From a virus, in the IMG/VR virus record IMGVR_UViG_3300021962_000103, positions 1 to 62,113 of that record: a stretch of DNA of 62,113 bases; one strand, 5' to 3'. Below, piece by piece: positions 17,153 to 26,408 of the stretch. The notes beneath the pieces were generated by a model. The model saw only the letters and a list, made by a program, of their open reading frames with translations. It had not been told where the DNA came from and ran no database searches. The translations under genes and the position numbers were made by a program. Each line of letters begins with the position of its first letter. Within the stretch, counting starts at the first letter, position 1.

Positions 17153-18745
17153 TTACTTTTGAGCTTCGGTAATTTTTGTTCTATATAACCATTCATTTTC
17201 TACTGCATCTTGTGGATTTGAATAATTAGCTCCACCTAAAACACCACCCGAAGATGTTGTTTTACCCAATGGTTGGTTTCCTGCAGCTCCTTCACCCGAA
17301 CCTCCTCCGGTTGGAGATATTGCTCCACCTGCAAGTAAATTATCAGTAAACACAACCGGTTCGTAATCTAAAATAATATCAACCGGTTTTGATATTGCAA
17401 CTGGTTGTTTTGGTGGTTCTTCAAATACCGGTTCTTCTACAACTCTTGGATAATCTCTTACATCACCACCTTCTGCAATTTTAAATGAACCTTCATAATA
17501 ATTTAATGGAATTACTTGTCCATCATTGAATTTTTGAATTTGTCCACCGAACTCATTTTTATATTTTACCGATGAACCATCTTTCCAACCATACCAAGTT
17601 TTGTTAATCAAATTAGCAACAGGTTCTGGTTCTGGAATTATAACAGGTGTTTGTGATTCTGCTCTTGGATAAACACAACTTCCATCATCTTCTTGTGCAA
17701 GAGGATTATAGTTTTGAGCAGATGGGTCAGTACAACCTCTAATAATTGCTTGTTTATTTTCTAATTGAGTTGTATCGTATTTAGTACCGGCAGTAACAGT
17801 TTTTAGAATTTCTTTTGTTGCATCTAAAGTTATTTGTTCATCAAGAGTTAATATATTTTCTTCTTGAATTGCTCGTTTTGGTAAATACTTTTCAATTACT
17901 TTTATTAAAATAGAATTTATAGTTTCTATAATTTTAGATGTACTTAATTCTACATCTCGTTTTGTATTTAAAGGTTTTCCATAACTTTCTGATAGGATAT
18001 CCCAATTTTTATTTTCTATATAATATTGTGCACCTTCAGTAAGTTTATCTTTTATAGTACCAATAAACAATTCCCAGTTTATAATCTTAAATTCTGCTTG
18101 AATTAATTTTACATAATTTTCACCAGTTGCAACCGTACCATTTATAGTTAAGAATGTTCTTAATACATCTTCAACTTTAATTGCCTCAATCATTGGTTTT
18201 ACAAAATAAATCGTATCATCTCTAAAATTTCCATTTTGTAAGATAACATCTAATCTTTTTTGTAAATCACCTAAAACTTCTTCGTTTTCATCTTCCAACG
18301 GTAATACTCTAATTTCAGTTCTTGATGGTGCAATTTCATGTATCCAAAGTTTATCTTTTTGTACATTTTCAGAACCAACCCTTCTATTCAATAAAGTTAC
18401 TTGTGTTTTAAAAATACCATTTGAATATCCTGCTTCGGTAATAAGTTTTTCAACATCTATAATATACTCATCAGCACCATTCATTTTCATGTTTGATTTG
18501 TTTTGAGTAAGTAAGAAGTATTTTCTAATGTTTTCGTTATCTAATGGAATATAACGAACCATATTACCGGCGTCACCTTGTGGTAACTGATTATCGTTTG
18601 AATCAAAAACAATAAATTCAATCATATCAGATATACCCATACCAAAGTAAGATTTACCAATTTCTCTTTCGAAAATGGTTCTATCTTTGGCATTAACCTT
18701 ATACCCTTTTTTATCTACAATTTCTTTGAATCCTTTTATTGCCAT
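17153..18745 (-). CDS. Baseplate-associated structural protein with a CTDP...DGSC module
   Basis: 530 residues. The first 300 are a mixed beta/alpha region with no family recognised. Near residues 337-358 is a Cys-Thr-Asp-Pro-Ser-Ala-Gln-Asn-Tyr-Asn-Pro...Asp-Asp-Gly-Ser-Cys module, a short disulfide-capable motif that I associate with Bacteroidetes surface and secreted proteins. The rest is Pro- and Gly-rich and ends in low complexity. It overlaps the preceding coiled-coil gene by ten bases. Position after gp6-like and two wedge-region genes makes a baseplate or fibre role likely. Confidence 0.65.
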   Translation of the reverse strand: MAIKGFKEIVDKKGYKVNAKDRTIFEREIGKSYFGMGISDMIEFIVFDSNDNQLPQGDAGNMVRYIPLDNENIRKYFLLTQNKSNMKMNGADEYIIDVEKLITEAGYSNGIFKTQVTLLNRRVGSENVQKDKLWIHEIAPSRTEIRVLPLEDENEEVLGDLQKRLDVILQNGNFRDDTIYFVKPMIEAIKVEDVLRTFLTINGTVATGENYVKLIQAEFKIINWELFIGTIKDKLTEGAQYYIENKNWDILSESYGKPLNTKRDVELSTSKIIETINSILIKVIEKYLPKRAIQEENILTLDEQITLDATKEILKTVTAGTKYDTTQLENKQAIIRGCTDPSAQNYNPLAQEDDGSCVYPRAESQTPVIIPEPEPVANLINKTWYGWKDGSSVKYKNEFGGQIQKFNDGQVIPLNYYEGSFKIAEGGDVRDYPRVVEEPVFEEPPKQPVAISKPVDIILDYEPVVFTDNLLAGGAISPTGGGSGEGAAGNQPLGKTTSSGGVLGGANYSNPQDAVENEWLYRTKITEAQK

Positions 18746-19770
18746 GATACTTGTTTAAGTTTATTAGGAAATAACTTATATACTAAAATTGAAAACTTCT
18801 CACCAAACTTATGTAAGAACTTTCCTTTATAATTTTGTTTTGGTAAAACACCCATTTCATATGCCATGTATTCTGACCAATCTTTTACAAAATATTTGTA
18901 AACAAATTTAGAGAACGATTTAGATGTTTTTAATTTATTAACGATTGGTTGTGCCCAAATCCAATATCCATACATAACTTTAGGATTTTGTTCTAACATA
19001 ATATCACCAAACTTGTCATCCATTTCATAAATGAAACTTGGCATAAATCCTTGGTTATATAATTCAGTACAAATAATTTTTTTGGAGGCTTGAGTATTTA
19101 AATTGTTTGCTGCGTTTGCAAAGTTGTTTTGGGCATCAACTAAATTATCTTGAAGTGTTGATATGGTTTCGTTGGCTCTATCCAATGCCTCTTTTGCTTG
19201 TTCTTGTAATTTTATAAAAGCTTCTTTTTCTGCAAGCAAACCTTGTAGAGATGCCTCACGAGAAACCCTCTCGATTGCTTCTTTTGTACCCTTAGATAAT
19301 GCAGCTTGTAAATCCAATGTTACTGATTTTAAAGTTTCATTGGTTGAATCTCTTTCGTTTTCTGCACCTGCCTTTAATAAATTTGCCAAATCCAAATCAA
19401 CATTTAATTGTTCTATTTGAATTTTAAGAGTTTCGTTTTCAGTAGTTAACAAATCTACTTCTGCTTGTAAATCCTTTATATCTAATAACGCTTGATTTAA
19501 TTCAGCACGAAGGTCATCATATACGGTTTTAAGTACAACTGCAGGAGCATCTTTTTGTGGTTTACCAATTAATTCATCTACAACGGTATCAACTGCTTTA
19601 ACAAGTTGTGTTTCGTTATAGACTGGTCTTTCCACATAACCAAATGTTTCACCATCAGTATCTTTGGTGGTATCAACGAAAATAGTTCCATCTTCCCCAA
19701 CTTCTTGTTTTAGGGCAGATGAACCTTTTTTGATTAATTCTGATAATATAAACTCGTTATCTAATGCCAT
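18736..19770 (-). CDS. Coiled-coil baseplate-region protein
   Basis: 344 residues. Residues about 75-215 form a long heptad coiled coil rich in Leu, Glu, Ala and Gln; the C-terminal 120 residues are globular with aromatic clusters (YGYWIWAQP, YMAYEMGV). No enzyme motif. One base separates it from the 19772 gene, so they are translationally coupled. A rod-like wedge or fibre connector is plausible, but the family is not recognised. Confidence 0.65.
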   Translation of the reverse strand: MALDNEFILSELIKKGSSALKQEVGEDGTIFVDTTKDTDGETFGYVERPVYNETQLVKAVDTVVDELIGKPQKDAPAVVLKTVYDDLRAELNQALLDIKDLQAEVDLLTTENETLKIQIEQLNVDLDLANLLKAGAENERDSTNETLKSVTLDLQAALSKGTKEAIERVSREASLQGLLAEKEAFIKLQEQAKEALDRANETISTLQDNLVDAQNNFANAANNLNTQASKKIICTELYNQGFMPSFIYEMDDKFGDIMLEQNPKVMYGYWIWAQPIVNKLKTSKSFSKFVYKYFVKDWSEYMAYEMGVLPKQNYKGKFLHKFGEKFSILVYKLFPNKLKQVSWQ

Positions 19771-19771
19771 T

Positions 19772-20833
19772 TTACTTTTCTACTAAGAATGTTAAATCTT
19801 TATCTGAGAAATATTCTACTACTCCATCTCTATCAACCTTTATTTCAATATAGTATTCACGGTTGGTTTCCCAAGTTGTAAGATTCAGCTTAAAGAAGTT
19901 ACCATTTGAATCGCAAGATACTTTTGAGTAATCACTAAATGGAATAACTATTTCATCAGTAACCACATCCTTAATTTGGTAATAGGTTGTTGATGGAAGA
20001 TATTTTACATCATTATATGCATACTGATTAGTAAATGTTTTAAGAGGATATTTTTCTCTACCAAATACTCTAATTTCAGGTTTACTACCAACTTTATATT
20101 TTGTCTTTAATCTCTTGAATGTTACATGAATATCATCCGAATCAAGTTCTGTCAACGAACCAGTTTCAAATGATGAGTCATCCCATCCTATTCTAATCTT
20201 TGGTTGGTATATTGTATTTGTTTCTTTTGAAAAGAATTTTATTTGACCATAATCAATTACATCGTTTTCAAATGAAGAATTATGTTTAATTATAAATCCA
20301 TTATTTGGTAATGAACCATCCAACCACAAATCCATTATATCTTTAACATCTAATTGTAAATCAGAAGATTGATAATCGTATGATTGAGATGTAACAGAAG
20401 AAGTGTACCATGTACCACCTTTACCATTATAAGAACCGGTTGAATCAGGTGAAAGTTCATCTGCAACTAACCAACTAACTCCGGTTGATTTATGATTCCA
20501 AGTTATACCATCTCCCGAAATTTCATCAAAACGAGTACCTGGCCCCATTTCCCAAGATTGAGATACTGGGTGTACATATAATGAATAAGGAATGGGTATT
20601 TCAGAGGTTTCAGTTTCTCGTAAAATCAATTCAGCAGAACTCATAATTACTTCACCAGTTACAATCGATGAAGAAAGTGGTGTTAAATTAAATTGAATAA
20701 AAGAACGGGCAACATCTTTTAAGTTTCCATAATAAGTTTTAGAAACTTCTAATATCTCATCCAAACCCGTATTCTGAGTTGGTTGTTGTAAGTAAATTGA
20801 TGCATCCTTTGATGCTGTTAAAAAGTAATACAT
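19772..20833 (-). CDS. DNRLRE-like beta-sandwich structural protein
   Basis: 353 residues. The first 190 residues follow the DNRLRE pattern: an Asp-Ala-Ser-Ile-Tyr start, R-S-F-I-Q-F-N-L, then a Ser-Ala-Glu-Leu-Ile-Leu strand, a WNHKSTG turn and LDVKDIMDLWLDG. This beta-sandwich is common in extracellular and virion proteins and is often stabilising or carbohydrate-associated. The C-terminal 150 residues look like a second Ig-like domain. It overlaps the gp6-like gene by one base, so it is a probable baseplate wedge component. Confidence 0.65.
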   Translation of the reverse strand: MYYFLTASKDASIYLQQPTQNTGLDEILEVSKTYYGNLKDVARSFIQFNLTPLSSSIVTGEVIMSSAELILRETETSEIPIPYSLYVHPVSQSWEMGPGTRFDEISGDGITWNHKSTGVSWLVADELSPDSTGSYNGKGGTWYTSSVTSQSYDYQSSDLQLDVKDIMDLWLDGSLPNNGFIIKHNSSFENDVIDYGQIKFFSKETNTIYQPKIRIGWDDSSFETGSLTELDSDDIHVTFKRLKTKYKVGSKPEIRVFGREKYPLKTFTNQYAYNDVKYLPSTTYYQIKDVVTDEIVIPFSDYSKVSCDSNGNFFKLNLTTWETNREYYIEIKVDRDGVVEYFSDKDLTFLVEK

Positions 20834-22857
20834 TATACAACCCTCCCTTTAATATCTCTATTAGGAAACTTAACCTCAAATACTGATGGGTCTACTGATG
20901 GATATACCATCTTTCCTCTTGTTGCTGAACTAATATTATATGAATGTTTAGAATATTCACCTAAACATTTATTTACAATCTGGCATCTTGGTACTGATTG
21001 AACACCTTCAACTCCTGCAATTAATAATTCAACCTCGGAAAGATTAATCGCCATATTAAATGTCCAATTATCTATATTAAAGTATTCTTTAAGTTCATTA
21101 ATACAACGAGTTAATACTTCTCTTTTGTTATATCCACCATAAACCATAATTTCAAAATCTACACCGATGTTGATAACAAATCCATCTAAAAGATTTACAC
21201 CATCGGTTAATAATCTATATTCATTCAAATAAGTTTTTAAGTTTTCTTTAACCGCACGATTTAAGAAAGATAAGTTTTTATTTGAATTGTATCCTAACAC
21301 ATATAAATTAATTGCGAAAGGATTGTTTTTTTCATTTAAGTTATTTTTCTTACCAACCAAGAATTTTTGAACTTCTTGTTTAATTTCATCTTCGGTAAGA
21401 TTTCTATTTTTTAAATCAGTAACTAATCCAGTAAATTCTGATAATGAATCAGGATTAGCAAGAATAGATGCTGGTGAATTATTATCTAACTCACCATCGG
21501 GTGCACAATATGCTTTAGCGATTCCACCATATTTTGCTGGTAATGATAATGCTCTTACTTGGTAATCTTTACGAGTTACTGCTCTATTTTGTGAACCAAA
21601 GTTTGCCAATGCATTTTCTCTAATTTCTTCAATAGTTTCTTCACCTCTACCACCCGTTGCAGGAGTTTCGTTTTCAACCGCAACCGATGCCTTCATTTGT
21701 GAATACAATCTCAATTCTTCATTATTAAATGAAGTTATATCATCATCAAACTCAATTCTATCTACTTTTGTTAATTCACCTTTAGGAACATTTGATTGTA
21801 CACCACCACCTACTAAATAAGATACAGTAAGGGTTGTATTTGATGGTGCCTGACCATAAGTTGATGTTTTCAAAAAGTTAGCAGGGTCAAATGATGACCC
21901 CAATCTATTAATAGATGAATTCAATCCCAAACCAACATTTTTAAAATTTGGTATTAAGGTTTCATCCGATGTAGATGTTCCACCTCCAAATACAATTGAA
22001 GTTGTATTATCATCGTTAATTTGTTTTACAAATCTACGAGACGTTTTAATAAGTTTCAAAACATTTGATGGTGCACCTTGTACTGATGCCAAATCATTAT
22101 CGGTTTGTGTAGAAACTGGGTAATCTACATATACCATTTCTTGTGCAAGATATGGAACTTCGTACCACTTGTTTCCATTAGAATCACGAACATCAAAAAT
22201 ATCAATTACATCTTTGTCTGCAATTTGTATTTTAGAAAATTGTTCAGGAGAACCAAATTGAACATCTTGTGATTTTAAAGTTGCCGATATTGCTTTTACA
22301 TATTTCTTAACAAGATATAAATCAGGATTTCCCTGTTCATTTTTTCTATATATAGTAATTTCTCTATCAGTATCATCATTAAAATCTAATAACTCGGTTG
22401 TTCTGAAAGGAATACCTTGTGGACCAGAAACCAACATACCTTCTTTTATTCTAAGATAATAATTTGAATCGGGTTCATAATCAGTTGAACCACCACCAGC
22501 AGAACTAATTGATGGTACTAATTGATATACTGATAAATCAACTAATGCAGGCGAAGTTACTTTTGGTTTATATCCTAAATAATTTGCAAGTGCAATTACA
22601 TTTGATTTATCTTCTGCATACAACATCATTGATTCTTTCAATGAATCATCAGTATAATAAGAAAGGACATCACCTAAATATGATGCCATTTCTATGAACA
22701 TCATACCGGGAGATGACTCGTTGAAATCAGAATAGGTTTTTGGGAAATAAGTTTTTGCATACTCAATTAAATTTTGTCTAAATGAAGCAAAATCTTTATT
22801 GAGATATTTTATATCCCTACCTTGGTTTGATTTCTTTGTAATTGAATTCAGTGCCAT
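20833..22857 (-). CDS. 6: Baseplate wedge protein (gp6-like, baseplate J family)
   Basis: 674 residues. The N-terminus (LNKDFASFRQNLIEYAKTYF, then a DFNESSPGMMFIEMASYLGD run and YKPK) is the classic gp6/baseplate J start. The central TRKDYQVRALSLP and the C-terminal INLSEVELLIAGVEGVQSVP motifs also fit. In T4, gp6 dimers form the continuous inner ring of the baseplate and drive the hexagon-to-star change; length is near the T4 protein (660). It lies directly after the gp25-like gene, as in other contractile-tail phages. Confidence 0.92.
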   Translation of the reverse strand: MALNSITKKSNQGRDIKYLNKDFASFRQNLIEYAKTYFPKTYSDFNESSPGMMFIEMASYLGDVLSYYTDDSLKESMMLYAEDKSNVIALANYLGYKPKVTSPALVDLSVYQLVPSISSAGGGSTDYEPDSNYYLRIKEGMLVSGPQGIPFRTTELLDFNDDTDREITIYRKNEQGNPDLYLVKKYVKAISATLKSQDVQFGSPEQFSKIQIADKDVIDIFDVRDSNGNKWYEVPYLAQEMVYVDYPVSTQTDNDLASVQGAPSNVLKLIKTSRRFVKQINDDNTTSIVFGGGTSTSDETLIPNFKNVGLGLNSSINRLGSSFDPANFLKTSTYGQAPSNTTLTVSYLVGGGVQSNVPKGELTKVDRIEFDDDITSFNNEELRLYSQMKASVAVENETPATGGRGEETIEEIRENALANFGSQNRAVTRKDYQVRALSLPAKYGGIAKAYCAPDGELDNNSPASILANPDSLSEFTGLVTDLKNRNLTEDEIKQEVQKFLVGKKNNLNEKNNPFAINLYVLGYNSNKNLSFLNRAVKENLKTYLNEYRLLTDGVNLLDGFVINIGVDFEIMVYGGYNKREVLTRCINELKEYFNIDNWTFNMAINLSEVELLIAGVEGVQSVPRCQIVNKCLGEYSKHSYNISSATRGKMVYPSVDPSVFEVKFPNRDIKGRVV

Positions 22858-22863
22858 TATTTA

Positions 22864-23295
22864 TTATCCTCGTATCGTAAATGTTATTTCTTGTGTATCT
22901 ATTTGGTTTCCAACCGTGAACTGAATATTCATATTGGCAATATGTCTATCTTTCATTTCATCGGTCATTTCAATATCAATTTGTCTGATTGTTATGTATG
23001 GTAACCAATAACTCACATTTTTTGTAATAGTTTCTTCTAATTTTGTTTCAAATTCATCATCCATTTGTTCAAAAAGTAACGCCTGTAATCCAGTACCAAA
23101 ATTTGGTTGCATTACTCGTTCACCTTTTTTAGTTAGTAATAGATTTTTTAAGTTGGATTTTGCTTGTTCAAATGATGAAAACGCCTGATTGAAATAACCA
23201 GTGTTACCTCGTTGAACGGGTAAAGTAATACCATAAGCGAAATCGTTAAATTCCTTGGTATCCTTAACAACTTTTCTATCTAATACATACGCCAT
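22864..23295 (-). CDS. 25: Baseplate wedge protein (gp25-like)
   Basis: 143 residues. KKGERVMQPNFGTGLQALLFEQ (the family EPR-like core reads RVMQPNFG here) followed by a long helix and a terminal beta pair matches GPW/gp25 proteins, which link the sheath-initiating region to gp6 and are related to the tail-tube lysozyme-like fold. Length is close to T4 gp25 (132). Six bases separate it from the gp6-like gene and two from the preceding gene. Confidence 0.92.
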   Translation of the reverse strand: MAYVLDRKVVKDTKEFNDFAYGITLPVQRGNTGYFNQAFSSFEQAKSNLKNLLLTKKGERVMQPNFGTGLQALLFEQMDDEFETKLEETITKNVSYWLPYITIRQIDIEMTDEMKDRHIANMNIQFTVGNQIDTQEITFTIRG

Positions 23296-23297
23296 TG

Positions 23298-23906
23298 TTA
23301 CTTCTTAAACCTCTTTACTAATTCAGAATTATCTCTATTTAAAATTCTATCTAAACCGGGAAGACCAGTTGTTACACCAAGACCCCCTCTATTTGGAGTT
23401 GAACCCCCCATATCACCATATCCCATTTTTGCTGCCATTTGATTTCTCATTGCACCTAACCCTACTTGTGCAGTAACTGGATTATTAAATGAAATTGTTT
23501 CATCAATATCAGGTTCTGCATCCATATAATTTGGAACATAAGATTCTTGAACTGGTTGTTGTTGGAATTGGTCTAATACCGAATGAGTTCCACCTACCGG
23601 CCCTGCAACTCTTTGTTCTTTACTGAATGGTTTTGTTTGATTTAGAATCTCGTTAATAACTGGATTCTTTGTAAATGATTTTTTTGGTTGTTGTCTTTCT
23701 TGTTGTAGAACTTGGTTTGCCATTTCAAATGGGTCAACTTCTTCTACCACTTGTTTAAGTGTTGGTTGTTGTACATTTTTCAATCTACGCGAAACTTCTT
23801 CTTCTAAAATCTTAGGAAAGGTTTTAGTAAGAAATTGTTCGTGTTTTTTGGCAACTTCCGCTTCAACAATTACTTTAATAAGTTGTGCTAATTTTTTAGT
23901 ATCCAT
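23298..23906 (-). CDS. Low-complexity protein of the baseplate operon
   Basis: 202 residues. A helical N-terminal third (KKLAQLIKVIVEAEVAKK) is followed by a Gln/Pro-rich, then Gly/Met-rich disordered region. No enzyme motif or family recognised. First gene of the late unit that continues through gp25-like, gp6-like and the wedge genes, so an assembly chaperone, scaffold or tether role is inferred. Confidence 0.6.
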   Translation of the reverse strand: MDTKKLAQLIKVIVEAEVAKKHEQFLTKTFPKILEEEVSRRLKNVQQPTLKQVVEEVDPFEMANQVLQQERQQPKKSFTKNPVINEILNQTKPFSKEQRVAGPVGGTHSVLDQFQQQPVQESYVPNYMDAEPDIDETISFNNPVTAQVGLGAMRNQMAAKMGYGDMGGSTPNRGGLGVTTGLPGLDRILNRDNSELVKRFKK

Positions 23907-23931
23907 TTTATATATTTTACTTTATTCTTAA

Positions 23932-23939
23932 TATAAATA
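23932..23939 (-). promoter_or_regulatory. Putative late promoter box for the baseplate operon
   Basis: TATTTATA within GATATATTTATATTAAG, 26 bases before the ATG at 23906 and 32 bases after the hairpin at 23972-23995. Confidence 0.75.
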
Positions 23940-23971
23940 TATCTTTTGTGGATTTTGGGTTGTAAATAAAA

Positions 23972-23995
23972 AAAGGGGAGTATAATCTCCCCTTT
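23972..23995 (-). terminator. Intrinsic terminator
   Basis: Minus strand AAAGGGGAG, loop ATTATA, CTCCCCTTTTTTTA: a nine-base stem with a T run, four bases after the stop of the 23999 gene. Ends the hub-lysin-transporter transcript. Confidence 0.9.
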
Positions 23996-23998
23996 GTT

Positions 23999-24424
23999 TT
24001 ATAAGTTAATCATTGTTCTGAATCTGAATGTATTTGAATCATCCCAACCTATTCTATATGTTACATTTCCCTTTGGTATATCTATTGCGATTGCAGTATT
24101 ACACCATCGTATGTGGTTAAATTCTTTTTGTACCCAAACTTTAAACTTATCAAAGTTATAAACTAATCTTGGTTCTAAGGTTGGTTCTTTCTTTTCAACT
24201 TTATAGTGTAATGGAACACTCAAAACAATATGTTTATCAACTTTAAAGTTGTGTCTATAAGTAAAACGATTTTCTTTTAAATCGGTTCTATGTCTCAGTT
24301 CAAATCCCTTGTGTTGGATGGCAAGATATGATTTACCATTTGTTCTCATTTCGTATCCTATTTTATTCTGACCGAATGCTAGGTTAGTGAATAACAATAA
24401 GATACCTATCAGTAAATATTTCAC
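23999..24424 (-). CDS. Secreted beta-rich protein coupled to the PiT gene
   Basis: 141 residues with a GTG start that overlaps the stop of the transporter gene as GTGA. A signal peptide (MKYLLIGILLLFTNLAFGQN, cleavage after AFG) is clear. The mature part is built of alternating polar/hydrophobic strands with many Arg, His and Tyr, like a small outer-membrane or periplasmic beta structure. No family recognised. The tight coupling to the phosphate-transporter-like gene suggests an envelope partner, perhaps for substrate entry; this is inference. Confidence 0.7.
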   Translation of the reverse strand: MKYLLIGILLLFTNLAFGQNKIGYEMRTNGKSYLAIQHKGFELRHRTDLKENRFTYRHNFKVDKHIVLSVPLHYKVEKKEPTLEPRLVYNFDKFKVWVQKEFNHIRWCNTAIAIDIPKGNVTYRIGWDDSNTFRFRTMINL

Positions 24425-25356
24425 TTAAAGAATAAGTTAATCATAAATACAATTGTAACTGAAACTATGATTCCTACCATTAATTTTGCAAAATCTTTTC
24501 CAATTAGTGGGAATACTTTTTTACTAAAACCTCTATGTAATGCCAATTCTCTACCGGCCAATAAACCTACGAATACAAATGTAGTACTCATTGGTAAATC
24601 ATTTACTTCTTTAAAATAATATAAAATTAACGCGTAAACCAAATCAATGAGTGTAGCATTTCTTACAAACTTTGTATTTGTTTTTGATGATAATAATTTT
24701 TGAATTTTACCCCCACCTTCATAAAACATAAATCCTAATACTACAACATAGAATAAAACAATTAAAGATGTTCCTAATAAAGAATGTTCTCTTGGTAAAA
24801 ATACTGCAATGTTAGCATGGTCATGTTGTAACCAAGTAATCCATAACCACCCCGTTGCACCCCATTGTGCCACGGTCCAAAACTTTGTCCATCTTTCATT
24901 ATCATATTTTTTAAAATACTTTTTATCAAAGTTAGACATTAGTTTTTGAATTAAAAACCAAATTGCATATGCAGATATTGCTGCAACTCCATACCCAACA
25001 AAACTTTTCATTAACATACTCTCCATCACAAATGATGATGCGAATACTGAGAGAACTAGAAAGGAAGTTGAAACGGGAATTCCTAAACGCGTTAGGATTA
25101 AAAGTGATAGTGGTGCAAGAGCATGATACCATTGTACTTCTTGAAAAGGTATTTTATCTAATCTACCATAAGATACATCACCAGTATAATGACCATAGAA
25201 GATTACTCCTGCCATAATCAAAGAAGCAAATCCCCATTTATAATACCATTTAACTGATTGGTTAGAACTTATCCAAGTTCCAAGAGTTTGTAGAGAATCA
25301 TTAGCGATAACTGCATATCCAGCTAATAAGAAACCCAAAAGTGCAAATAGTTCCAT
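24421..25356 (-). CDS. PiT-type inorganic phosphate transporter-like protein
   Basis: 311 residues with about eight hydrophobic helices. Two inverted-repeat signatures of the PiT (PHO4) family are visible: near the start VIANDSLQTLGTWISSN and PVSTSFLVLSV, and in the second half LQHDHANIAVFLP and LPMSTTFVFVGLLAGREL. PiT proteins import phosphate with H+ or Na+. It is shorter than cellular PiT (400-500 residues), so it may be a compact version. It lies between virion lysin genes and the baseplate operon, in a late transcription unit. As an auxiliary gene it would raise phosphate supply for phage DNA synthesis. Assignment is by motif only. Confidence 0.7.
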   Translation of the reverse strand: MELFALLGFLLAGYAVIANDSLQTLGTWISSNQSVKWYYKWGFASLIMAGVIFYGHYTGDVSYGRLDKIPFQEVQWYHALAPLSLLILTRLGIPVSTSFLVLSVFASSFVMESMLMKSFVGYGVAAISAYAIWFLIQKLMSNFDKKYFKKYDNERWTKFWTVAQWGATGWLWITWLQHDHANIAVFLPREHSLLGTSLIVLFYVVVLGFMFYEGGGKIQKLLSSKTNTKFVRNATLIDLVYALILYYFKEVNDLPMSTTFVFVGLLAGRELALHRGFSKKVFPLIGKDFAKLMVGIIVSVTIVFMINLFFK

Positions 25357-25440
25357 AAGTTACTTTTGTTAGTTGATACCAATAAGTAAGAAACTATTTT
25401 TTTAAAGTGAGTAGTTTTATATTATTAAATTATTAATAAT

Positions 25441-26406
25441 TTAAGTGTATAAAGTTGGGTCTTCTTGTAATTTTTTCCAATAACCACAAAAATACTTTTT
25501 TCTATCTTCATAACCATTGTAACCACCATTAACTCGTTTGGTTACTTTCTTTAGGGTTTCAACTGAATCATCATTTGCAAAATCATTGAACTTACGAGTT
25601 TTCCAAAACCAACCCGCTGATTGAGCAACATAATCGGTTTCTACTAATAATGGGTCTGATACAATATCTTTAGAAACACTACCATTAAACTTAGTATAAT
25701 TTGCCCTTCCTGTCAATTGAATATATCCCCTACCTTTATATCGAACACCATCTCCAGTTTGAGTATTACCTAAATCTTGTCTACCTTCGTATGCCTTACC
25801 ACTTGCAAATTCTCTAACCCATTTAAATCCTCCACTTTCGTGTGCACATTGTGCCAAGAAATGAGCTCTTCTAATTGGAGTATCTATCCCAAATATTTTC
25901 ATGGCTTCAACCAATTTTGCATTAGGAGTTGGTAGTTTAACATCACCACATCCCTCAACCTTTTCAGTTGATGTTGGTTCAGGTTCTTGTGTATCGGATG
26001 AACTTCGTTTTTTCGGCGGTATTACTTCTGAAAGATTTGATATTGATACTTTACCACTTTTTATTTGGGCACCAACACTCAAACCAATACCAATTGATTC
26101 CATACCACTATAACCAGCTTCAGATGCAAAATCTGCAGCTGCAGATTCTTCAGGTGATAATGTAGTTGCCTCTTCAAATTCTTCGGGAGTTTGTGGTTCT
26201 TCTTCACCCACTTCAGGTGGAGTTACTCCTCCTTGAGTTGGAGGTATTGTATATCCTGTCCAAGTTTTAAATCCCGGTAAGGGTAATGGAGAAGGTGCTA
26301 TTAAGCCGGTTGTAACATACACACCACCAACAGTTGTTAGATGTTGTTGCATCTGTGCTATTAATTGGTCTAAAAACACTTCACTATTATCGGTTGGTCT
26401 TGCCAT
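25441..26406 (-). CDS. Hub-associated GH19 chitinase/muramidase-like lysin
   Basis: 321 residues. The last 190 residues are GH19: AHFLAQCAHESGGF (catalytic Glu near 188), GRGYIQLTGRANY and VNGGYNGYEDRKKYF. In phages this fold cuts the glycan strands of peptidoglycan. The first 130 residues are not catalytic: a Pro-rich start (APSPLPLPGF) and an acidic linker. The same kind of Pro-rich segment occurs in the neighbouring peptidase-like protein, so both look virion-mounted near the spike rather than free endolysins. Three bases separate the two genes. Confidence 0.85.
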   Translation of the reverse strand: MARPTDNSEVFLDQLIAQMQQHLTTVGGVYVTTGLIAPSPLPLPGFKTWTGYTIPPTQGGVTPPEVGEEEPQTPEEFEEATTLSPEESAAADFASEAGYSGMESIGIGLSVGAQIKSGKVSISNLSEVIPPKKRSSSDTQEPEPTSTEKVEGCGDVKLPTPNAKLVEAMKIFGIDTPIRRAHFLAQCAHESGGFKWVREFASGKAYEGRQDLGNTQTGDGVRYKGRGYIQLTGRANYTKFNGSVSKDIVSDPLLVETDYVAQSAGWFWKTRKFNDFANDDSVETLKKVTKRVNGGYNGYEDRKKYFCGYWKKLQEDPTLYT

Positions 26407-26408
26407 AA

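Noticed and set aside
24932-25217. Overlapping frames opposite the transporter gene
   Set aside because: They are shadows; the PiT motifs and membrane helices are clearly in the minus-strand frame.
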